DNA of 12,623 nt, from assembly GCA_905372875.1 (NCBI GenBank), contig CAJPQU010000048.1:1-12623 (forward strand), given 5' to 3'. A program made the position numbers and the translations under genes. Under the pieces are notes generated by a model. That model did not search any database. It was given only the letters and a program-made list of their open reading frames with translations, and was not told where the DNA came from. Shown piece after piece: positions 7,770 through 12,623 of this stretch. Position 1 is the first letter of the stretch; every line of letters begins with the position of its first letter. Source of the stretch: an uncultured Schwartzia sp. GTDB taxonomy: Bacteria; Bacillota; Negativicutes; Selenomonadales; Selenomonadaceae.

Positions 7770-9961
7770 CAATCAATCATCCCTTTCTTCTTCTGCAGGA
7801 ACCGCAGAATTTCATAGCAATTCGCCTTCACGGAAATGAAATCGTCAACGCCGGCTTCGCGGTAAACGGGCTCCAAATCCTTCGGCGCCGCCCCCGCCAA
7901 GTAGATCGTCGCGTTGGGAAGCGCCGCCCGGAGCTTCGGTGCCAGATCCGGCACGATCTCCGGATACGTCTTATCCGTGGAGCAGATGACTGCCACGTCG
8001 GCACCGGATTCTTTCGCCGCCGCCGCCGCTTCATCCGTCGTCTTGAAGCCGTTGTTGCCCTCGACGTTGAACTCGCCTACCTGTAAGAAACTGGTAGAGA
8101 AATCCGCCCGCGCTTTATGCTGCGGGATGGGCCCCATGTTCGCCAGGAACACTTTTACATTGTCGCCGTCGTGTTCTTTCTTGTACTTCTCCGTCGCCAA
8201 GCGCAGATCTTCAAAGCGCTCGCTCCAGCGGTGGGGCGCGATGACCTTCACCGTCTCCGGAGTACCGCCCTTATTGAGGGCTGCCCGTACCTCGGCGATG
8301 GTAGCCCCGGCCTTGACCGCTTCAATGGCCGCCTCAACCATCGTACCGGCCGCCGCGCTCTTCAGTTTAGCGAGGCTGTCTTTTTTGTGGGTTTCATCAA
8401 TATCCGAAAGATAAGCCTTAATATCGGCCAGACGCTGCTTCTTGAGGGCAGCCACATCCTCCTCGCGGGTATCCAGCAGTTCTTCCGTCATGTTCGGGTA
8501 CATGTTGCTACCCACGATGCGGTCCTTGCGCAGCTCCAGCGCCTTAAAGCGCGCGTTCAGCGTCGCCTCGATGGCTTCCTGGGGGTAGCCGTCCTTGAGC
8601 GCCTTGACGATGCCGCCCTTGCCCTCAATGTTCTGGAACTCAGCCCAGATCTTCTCCTTGATCTGCTTCGTCAGCGTCTCTACCGCCCAGGAACCGCCTG
8701 AGGGGTCGATGGGCTGAAGCATACCGAACTCTTCCTGCAGCATGACCTGCACGTTGCGGGCGATGCGGCGGGAGAACACGTCGCCCTTGCGGATCGGCGC
8801 GTCAAAGGTGGAGTTTTCATAGGAATCAAGGCCTCCCACGACCCCGGAGAAGATTTCCGTCGTGTCGCGGAGCATGTTGACGTACGGGTCAAACAAGGTC
8901 TTGAAGAAGAGTGCCGGCCGACCGTGAACGTGCATGGCCTGATCCGCCTCGTCGCCGCCGAAGGCCTTGATGATGTTCGCCCAGATGGGACGGGATGCAC
9001 GGAGCTTCGCAATCTGCATGAAGAAATTCGCGCCCATAGAAACCCCGAAGAAAATCTGGCTGGCCGCCTCCTTGATGGTCAGGCCGCGCTCCATGAGCGC
9101 CCGCAGATATTCCACCGCCATGGCGAGAATGTAGGCCGTATCCTGCACATCATTGGCGCCGCCCCGGCTGAAGACGTCGTCCCGCACCATGACGGTGCGA
9201 AGGCCCGGCGCATTCTTTACGGCCCACTTAGCGCACTCAGCCATTTCATCATAGAGCTGCGCTAAAGTCGCGTAGTTTTTCCCTTTGCGCACCATCTGCC
9301 CGATAGGATTCGCCCCCACGAAGCCCGTGACTTTCTTCATGGTCTTGCCGGAGGACTGAACCGCCGCCGCCGTCATGGCCAAAAGAGGCAGGGACGATGC
9401 ACCGCCGTACATGTAAAGCGGATACTCATCCAGTTTAAGGCCGTCCAAAAGCTGGTGCATATCATCCAGGGTCGTGACGCTGCACCCGTCTTCACCGACT
9501 TTTGCCGCATCCTTGACATCCTGATTCTGTAAGGTGGCCGTGTCGAGGCGAATGTTGTAGACCGTCGATCCCTTGCTGACCTCGAATTTCAACAGTTCAT
9601 TATTTTCTTTGGGGAGTGTTTCATCGCAGGACTGCGCAATCCCCCAAGGTTTTCCGACGTAACCGCTGACATTGGACCCCCGAAGATAATCTCCCATGCC
9701 GGGGAACGTATCCCGCGGCAGGATGGCGTCCGTATGCTTATGGGTATACATCGGCTCAAAGGTGATCCCTTCATAAGTCTTCGTGTACATGATTTTGTCG
9801 AAAGGTGCACCCTTCAGCAAAGCCTCGCAGGCCGCCTTCCATTCCTCGTCCGTCGGCGGCGTGAACTCGTCGAACGTCACTTCCGGGAAGTCTGTCTTGC
9901 TCTCTGCCTGCTTCAAAATCGCCTGCAGGTCAAGTTCGCCTTCCTTCTTTTCCTCTTCCAT
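7769..9961 (-). CDS. mutA: Methylmalonyl-CoA mutase small (structural) subunit
   Basis: This is the non-catalytic partner of MutB in the heterodimeric mutase. It is mutase-like throughout: DEEW and FEPMYT near the N-terminus, barrel segments such as FGVSMGANFFMQIAKLRA and PIDPSGGSWAVE, and a C-terminal flavodoxin-like domain at about residues 601-730. The cobalamin ligand motif is missing: the place of DxHxxG reads GPIPQHKAR. That is the known hallmark of the small subunit. At 730 residues it is longer than the Propionibacterium protein (638). ATG 9961 is chosen because a full AGGAGG lies six bases upstream; the open frame continues to an ATG at 10027, but those 22 residues look non-coding. 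It is the first gene of the operon and is preceded by a cobalamin riboswitch and terminator. Confidence 0.94.
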   Translation of the reverse strand: MEEEKKEGELDLQAILKQAESKTDFPEVTFDEFTPPTDEEWKAACEALLKGAPFDKIMYTKTYEGITFEPMYTHKHTDAILPRDTFPGMGDYLRGSNVSGYVGKPWGIAQSCDETLPKENNELLKFEVSKGSTVYNIRLDTATLQNQDVKDAAKVGEDGCSVTTLDDMHQLLDGLKLDEYPLYMYGGASSLPLLAMTAAAVQSSGKTMKKVTGFVGANPIGQMVRKGKNYATLAQLYDEMAECAKWAVKNAPGLRTVMVRDDVFSRGGANDVQDTAYILAMAVEYLRALMERGLTIKEAASQIFFGVSMGANFFMQIAKLRASRPIWANIIKAFGGDEADQAMHVHGRPALFFKTLFDPYVNMLRDTTEIFSGVVGGLDSYENSTFDAPIRKGDVFSRRIARNVQVMLQEEFGMLQPIDPSGGSWAVETLTKQIKEKIWAEFQNIEGKGGIVKALKDGYPQEAIEATLNARFKALELRKDRIVGSNMYPNMTEELLDTREEDVAALKKQRLADIKAYLSDIDETHKKDSLAKLKSAAAGTMVEAAIEAVKAGATIAEVRAALNKGGTPETVKVIAPHRWSERFEDLRLATEKYKKEHDGDNVKVFLANMGPIPQHKARADFSTSFLQVGEFNVEGNNGFKTTDEAAAAAKESGADVAVICSTDKTYPEIVPDLAPKLRAALPNATIYLAGAAPKDLEPVYREAGVDDFISVKANCYEILRFLQKKKGMID

Positions 9962-9967
9962 TAGAAC

Positions 9968-9973
9968 CCTCCT
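9968..9973 (-). promoter_or_regulatory. Ribosome binding site of mutA
   Basis: AGGAGG stands six bases before ATG 9961 on the minus strand and fixes this start in preference to ATG 10027. It lies about 75 bases after the leader terminator and is not part of its stem, so control is more likely at transcription than at translation. Confidence 0.8.
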
Positions 9974-10049
9974 TTTTTTAATAAGAGATCGGTCCGCGAA
10001 AGGTGGGCAGATCGACTGACAGTGCATTGGAGCGCGTTTTCCAGCTAAT

Positions 10050-10079
10050 AAAAAATCCGGCTCTAAACCCTGAGCCGGA
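10050..10079 (-). terminator. Leader terminator of the mutAB riboswitch
   Basis: On the minus strand an 8-bp stem TCCGGCTC/GAGCCGGA with an 8-base loop (AGGGTTTA) is followed directly by six T residues. It sits between the cobalamin aptamer and mutA with no gene before it, the usual layout of a transcriptional riboswitch. Its 5' arm (10072-10079) is shared with the proposed antiterminator. Confidence 0.9.
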
Positions 10080-10203
10080 GACTTACGCTATGCCAAACAC
10101 TCGCTCGTACATAGCGTCAAATCTCCTCCCCATCTTTCGCAGGTGTAAGCGCTCCCGAGGAAACGCTAACGGCGATTGCTAAGACGGGCAGGTCTCCTGG
10201 CTC
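10072..10203 (-). promoter_or_regulatory. Antiterminator pairing of the riboswitch expression platform
   Basis: The aptamer segment GAGCCAGGAGAC (10203 down to 10192) is complementary to GUCUCCGGCUC (10082 down to 10072). That gives GAGCC:GGCUC and GGAGAC:GUCUCC, 11 pairs with one bulged A. The second strand contains the 5' arm of the terminator, so the two structures exclude each other. Between the strands lie a stem ACGCTATG/CATAGCGT (10085-10117) and a weaker stem GTTAGCG/CGCTTAC (10144-10170), which would fold within the enclosed loop. Pairing is read directly from the sequence; the switching role is inferred. Confidence 0.7.
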
Positions 10204-10365
10204 AGGTTCCTCATCTCTCGCCGCCTTCCCAGAACTCCCGTTCCAGTGGCCTTATCGGCGAAGACTCCCCTTACAGTGGCGGGACCGCTTCGGCTTTCCG
10301 AATTCCCTTTTCGTCGCGAACGACACCCATCTCCAACCTTATTCTGTTGTCACCTTAATCTTAGC
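10178..10365 (-). promoter_or_regulatory. Cobalamin (B12) riboswitch aptamer
   Basis: The minus strand shows the conserved cobalamin aptamer blocks in order: AAAGGGAA (10307 down to 10300), GCCACTGTAA (the CGCxACUGUA block, near 10280-10271), GCCACTGG (near 10249-10242), GGGAAGG (near 10230-10224) and the B12 box AGCCAGGAGACCTGCC (10202 down to 10187). A closing helix GCTAAGA/TCTTAGC (10365-10359 with 10184-10178) would frame about 188 bases. The size and blocks fit the larger, adenosylcobalamin-type class. The L5 hairpin looks shorter than usual. It precedes mutA and would control mutA, mutB, meaB and the MsrA-like gene together. If transcription begins at the promoter noted at 10358-10386, the outermost closing helix would not be transcribed. 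Confidence 0.95.
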
Positions 10366-10386
10366 TGTTTCCCTGAATTTTGTCAA
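10358..10386 (-). promoter_or_regulatory. Promoter of the mutA-mutB-meaB operon
   Basis: The minus strand has a perfect -35 (TTGACA, 10386-10381), exactly 17 bases, and -10 TAAGAT (10363-10358, 4 of 6). The start would fall near 10351-10354, at GGTG, giving a leader of about 390 bases. It lies just after the terminator of the upstream operon, where a new promoter is needed. The -10 overlaps the 5' strand of the possible aptamer closing helix, so the exact start is uncertain. Confidence 0.65.
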
Positions 10387-10407
10387 TAAATATCTCTCTT
10401 CCCATTC

Positions 10408-10453
10408 AAAAAGTCTCGGTTCAAAAGCAAACATTTTTCTTTCGAATCGAGAC
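10408..10453 (-). terminator. Terminator of the methyltransferase operon
   Basis: On the minus strand, GTCTCG-a-TTCGAAAG pairs with CTTTTGAA-c-CGAGAC: 14 pairs including one G-T, one internal mismatch and an 11-base loop. Five T residues follow. It lies about 45 bases after the stop of the membrane methyltransferase gene and insulates the mut promoter. Confidence 0.9.
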
Positions 10454-10499
10454 CATAAAATCACAAAATTTCATTCTGTTTTTTCTTCATTTTTATCTA

Positions 10500-11297
10500 T
10501 TAGGTCCGTGCGCCTTTCTTGCCCACTAAAAGTTTCGATCCCTTCAGCCACAATCCCTTCGCCTCAGCGGCCTCAAGAAATTTTCCCCGGGTGGTATCGA
10601 TGAGTTCCACATCCTCATACCCCGCCGAAGAGAGCGCTTCCACCCACGCCTCTAAATCTTTGTAGTAAGAGGGCGACAAGAGGTCATGAATGGCGAAAGT
10701 TCCCCCTTTTTTCAAAACGCGCAGAGTTTCTTCCAGAAGCTTTTTGCGGTCGATTCCGTTGATGTTATGATAGACGTAGTTGCTGGTCACCGCATCAAAA
10801 ATTTCGTCGGCGAAGGGAAGTTTTCGGGCATCGCCGGACAGAAATTTCGTCCGCGCCGCCACGCCTTCCGCCTCGGCATTCTGCTCGCAAAGCGCTTGGC
10901 TAAAAGAAGCGTACTCCATTCCCCAGCGATCGACGCCCACCATCGTCGCCTCAGGATTGCGCTTCGCGCAGGCAATCGTCAGCGCCCCGCTGCCGCAGCC
11001 CACGTCCAGCCCTTTTCCCCCCGCGGGAAGGGTCACGCAGGCGGCCACCCCTTCGACAATCTTTTGTGCCAGGCGTCTCTCCCCCTCGTAAGAAAAAGCG
11101 TTGTACATGCGCGTCAAAGTTACAGTCCCAAACAGCCCCCCGATGAACAGCACACCTAAGAGGGCCCCTATCCCCATGCGCCAGAATCCCGCCAATACCG
11201 TCACCGCCCATACAAACAGGCCCAAGACGACGGCTGTGCCTCCATACATCCCCCATAGCAATCCCTTCGGAACCCAGTTTTTATAATTGGCTTTCAT
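10500..11297 (-). CDS. Membrane-anchored class I SAM-dependent methyltransferase
   Basis: The product is 265 residues. Two adjacent hydrophobic stretches (about residues 12-38 and 41-62) should anchor it in the membrane. A cytoplasmic Rossmann-like methyltransferase domain follows. Its SAM motif I is LDVGCGSG (97-104), the acidic end of strand 2 is GVD (121-123), and later motifs are GDARKLPF, FDAVTSNYVYHN and LRVLKKGGTF. The methyl acceptor cannot be read from the sequence; a lipid, quinone or membrane-bound substrate is only a guess. ATG 11297 is chosen because GGAGGG stands seven bases before it and the upstream in-frame extension overlaps the preceding gene. It follows the other methyltransferase gene by 19 bases, so the two are probably one operon, ended by the terminator at 10408-10453. 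Confidence 0.85.
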   Translation of the reverse strand: MKANYKNWVPKGLLWGMYGGTAVVLGLFVWAVTVLAGFWRMGIGALLGVLFIGGLFGTVTLTRMYNAFSYEGERRLAQKIVEGVAACVTLPAGGKGLDVGCGSGALTIACAKRNPEATMVGVDRWGMEYASFSQALCEQNAEAEGVAARTKFLSGDARKLPFADEIFDAVTSNYVYHNINGIDRKKLLEETLRVLKKGGTFAIHDLLSPSYYKDLEAWVEALSSAGYEDVELIDTTRGKFLEAAEAKGLWLKGSKLLVGKKGART

Positions 11298-11316
11298 GTA
11301 TCGTCCCTCCGTTTCC

Positions 11317-11952
11317 TTATCCTGCTGCTTCGTCTTTTTGGCCGGTAACCGCGACCCCATATTTTTTATCAACGTCCGCTCGGATGCCGCTAAATCCCGC
11401 CCGATCCATGGCGCCGCGTATCTCCTCCACAGTATACGGCTGCAGACCATCAATGACTTTCGCAAAGGTTTTAATCATTTCATCCTCTCCCGTAGATTCA
11501 TTGGCGACCAAGAATATCCCGCCGGGACGAAGCACCCGGTATATTTCGGCAAAGCATTGGTCCAGCCCCGGCCAAAAGTAAATAGTTTCAAAGGCCGTCG
11601 CCACATCGAACTGCCCATTTTCAAAAGGCAGTGCCGACACATCCCCCCGGATGATGTCGCACTGGCCGCGGCGAATGGCCTCTTCATTATAGCTGCGGGA
11701 TTTCGCCACACTCACTTCGCTCACATCCACCCCCGTGACATGGCCGTTTTCCGCCAGCGCGAGAAGACGCCGCACGTTCGCGCCGCCGCCGCATCCCACA
11801 TCCAAAACCGACGCTTCCCGCTTCACCGTGATGTGTTTGAGGCCCCATGCAGCCAGCGCAGCATGAGGACCGTGGTTCATCATCGCCACTACGATCTTTC
11901 CCCCCCAGCCTTTCGGGCAGGCACAATTTTGAAAAAATTTTTTGAGCAGCAT
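11317..11952 (-). CDS. Soluble class I SAM-dependent methyltransferase
   Basis: The product is 211 residues of the Methyltransf_11/UbiE-like type. SAM motif I is VLDVGCGGG (49-57), strand 2 ends in GVDVSE (74-79), and GDVSALPFENGQFDVA and YRVLRPGGIFLVANE are the later motifs. The N-terminal segment GGKIVVAMMNHGPHAALAAWGL resembles a family of small bacterial methyltransferases that share an MNxxH...WGL pattern; their substrates are not known to me. ATG 11952 is preferred because GGGAGG lies seven bases upstream; an ATG at 12003 lacks a site. It is the first gene of a two-gene operon with the membrane methyltransferase. Upstream are an extended -10 promoter and a near-consensus Fur box, so iron-dependent expression is plausible. 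Confidence 0.85.
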   Translation of the reverse strand: MLLKKFFQNCACPKGWGGKIVVAMMNHGPHAALAAWGLKHITVKREASVLDVGCGGGANVRRLLALAENGHVTGVDVSEVSVAKSRSYNEEAIRRGQCDIIRGDVSALPFENGQFDVATAFETIYFWPGLDQCFAEIYRVLRPGGIFLVANESTGEDEMIKTFAKVIDGLQPYTVEEIRGAMDRAGFSGIRADVDKKYGVAVTGQKDEAAG

Positions 11953-12074
11953 CGTGATTCCTCCCGTCTTATGATACGTCGCTTTTGCAAGATTTGTTTT
12001 CACATCACTGAGAAGTCTTCCCTTGCGTCATATCGCGGGTATTTTTCTCAATCGTCCCAAAACTCCTTTTGCAT

Positions 12075-12089
12075 TGAAAATAATTATCA
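12075..12089 (-). promoter_or_regulatory. Candidate Fur box
   Basis: The minus-strand sequence TGATAATTATTTTCA matches the 7-1-7 Fur consensus TGATAATTATTATCA at 14 of 15 positions. It sits in a 19-base imperfect palindrome (12073-12091). It lies just downstream of the extended -10 element, at about +4 to +18, a position where binding would block transcription. AT-rich sequence makes chance matches easier, so this remains a prediction. Confidence 0.5.
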
Positions 12090-12099
12090 ATTATAGACG

Positions 12100-12108
12100 A
12101 TTATATCA
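12100..12108 (-). promoter_or_regulatory. Extended -10 promoter of the methyltransferase operon
   Basis: The minus strand reads TGATATAAT: a perfect -10 with a TGN extension, which can work without a good -35 (the -35 position reads TCTCCC). A second TATAAT occurs ten bases downstream (12090-12095), overlapping the edge of the Fur-like palindrome. The leader to ATG 11952 would be about 140 bases. Confidence 0.55.
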
Positions 12109-12520
12109 CATCCGAAGGAAAAGGGAGATTTATTTTTACTGAGAACGCCATTTTCCAATTGCACCACATGACAACCGCACCCTGTCCGCTTTTTCAACTT
12201 CATGATAAACAACAGCTACGCGCCAAATCCGATCAGGGGGAACATTTCGCTCTCAGGCAGTTGAAAACAGAATTTTGTTCTCTGCCTGACGGATACCGCC
12301 ATGTCCCCCCCCAACTGGCCCCTGAAAACAGGGAGCGATGCCTTTTTACCTGAGGATGACGTGCTGCCGACCAGTTTGCAGAAAGTCATTAACCCCAAAC
12401 CATTGTAGGAAAGAATCGGCTGTCTACGAATCACCAGACACAAAGAAGAAAAGCGGTTCCTTCACCCTGGATTCCATCGATCAAAGCATCCGTTGCCTCC
12501 CTGTCACCGGGAAAAGGAAC
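12109..12520. other. Stretch without a convincing gene
   Basis: About 410 bases hold only short reading frames (65-75 codons at most on either strand). These have no ribosome binding site, no recognisable domain and poor codon usage. I see no tRNA, insertion-sequence end or CRISPR repeat. It contains an eight-C run (12305-12312) and an inverted repeat at 12254-12288. It could be a decayed gene or a spacer around the parS site. Confidence 0.5.
12254..12288. repeat. Inverted repeat in the gene-free stretch
   Basis: CAGGCAG (12254-12260) and CTGCCTG (12282-12288) form a perfect 7-bp stem. The 21 bases between them can pair further (AACA with TGTT). No T-tract follows on either strand, so it is not a standard terminator. 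Its role is unknown. Confidence 0.4.
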
Positions 12521-12542
12521 AAATGTTTCACGTGAAACATTT
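12521..12542. promoter_or_regulatory. parS: parS chromosome-partition site
   Basis: A 22-base perfect palindrome contains TGTTTCACGTGAAACA (12524-12539), an exact match to the parS consensus TGTTNCACGTGAAACA bound by ParB/Spo0J. ParB loads at parS and spreads to recruit condensin and drive origin segregation. Such sites cluster near the replication origin in most bacteria, though single sites can lie farther out. It sits between genes, just past a possible gene end. Confidence 0.92.
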
Positions 12543-12564
12543 TCCTCATCGACCTCTTTACTCC

Positions 12565-12623
12565 TCATTCCCACCAGCCGCGTTCCCGGTAGCGCTCTAC
12601 CCGCAAATGCCGGCCATCGGAGT
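12565..12623 (-). CDS. Possible 3' end of a gene entering from the right edge
   Basis: On the minus strand an open frame enters at the right edge and stops at TGA 12565-12567, giving the last 18 residues, SDGRHLRVERYRERGWWE. The Arg-rich, doubly Trp ending and GC-rich codons look like a real C-terminus, but 18 residues cannot identify a family. Another minus-strand frame stays open through the parS site and ends with a low-quality sequence; I think it is less likely. Confidence 0.3.
   Translation of the reverse strand, partial: SDGRHLRVERYRERGWWE

Noticed and set aside
5616..7817. A 733-codon open frame on the plus strand, antisense to mutB
   Set aside because: It mirrors mutB almost exactly and comes from the codon bias of that gene. 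The product shows no domain, and the minus-strand frame encodes an unmistakable mutase.
9962..10027. An earlier ATG for mutA giving 22 more residues
   Set aside because: It would place the strong AGGAGG inside the gene, has no good site of its own, and the added residues do not fit the family N-terminus.
10144..10157. A catabolite-repression-like TGTAAGCGCT sequence in the mut leader
   Set aside because: It matches only half of the cre consensus and is better explained as one arm of the linker stem in the riboswitch leader.
10176..10358. A 60-codon plus-strand frame in the gap before mutA
   Set aside because: It lies entirely within the cobalamin aptamer on the other strand and has no ribosome binding site.
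11287..12096. A 269-codon plus-strand frame over the methyltransferase genes
   Set aside because: It is antisense to genes with clear SAM-binding motifs, runs through their promoter and Fur-like box, and resembles no known protein.
12216..12443. A 75-codon minus-strand frame in the gene-free stretch
   Set aside because: There is no ribosome binding site, no recognisable domain, and the residue make-up looks random.

Overview
The window looks like chromosome of an anaerobic, propionate-forming bacterium of the low-to-mid GC Gram-positive lineage. My best guess is a Negativicute or a close relative. The reasons are strong AGGAGG-type ribosome binding sites, -35/-10 promoters with 17-base spacers, intrinsic terminators, a two-subunit methylmalonyl-CoA mutase, and a B. 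subtilis-type parS site. The taxonomic call is inference; no marker gene proves it.

Left part, plus strand (165-3579): three tightly packed genes for salvage of cell-wall sugars, murQ (MurNAc-6-phosphate etherase), a murP-type PTS EIIBC permease, and mupG (6-phospho-N-acetylmuramidase). All junctions overlap (ATGA). Together they would import and phosphorylate MurNAc or MurNAc-GlcNAc, split the disaccharide and remove the lactyl ether. A good divergent minus-strand promoter near 49-77 points to an unseen gene left of the window.

Middle part, minus strand (10386 down to 3709): a B12-dependent methylmalonyl-CoA mutase operon. In transcription order it holds a promoter, a cobalamin riboswitch, an expression platform ending in an intrinsic terminator, mutA (small subunit), mutB (large catalytic subunit), meaB (G-protein chaperone) and an MsrA-fold protein. 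The MsrA-like protein lacks the catalytic cysteine and two other active-site residues. A bidirectional terminator separates this operon from the convergent mur operon. The conserved 3' part of the aptamer can pair over 11 bp with the 5' arm of the terminator, so the leader reads as a ligand-induced OFF switch acting on an enzyme that needs the same ligand.

Right part, minus strand (12108 down to 10408): two class I SAM-dependent methyltransferase genes, the second with two N-terminal membrane segments. An extended -10 promoter with a near-consensus Fur box precedes them, and a strong intrinsic terminator follows. About 410 bases then hold no convincing gene. A 22-base perfect palindrome containing the exact parS consensus follows, and then the possible 3' end of a minus-strand gene entering from the right edge. 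The parS site suggests, but does not prove, proximity to the replication origin.
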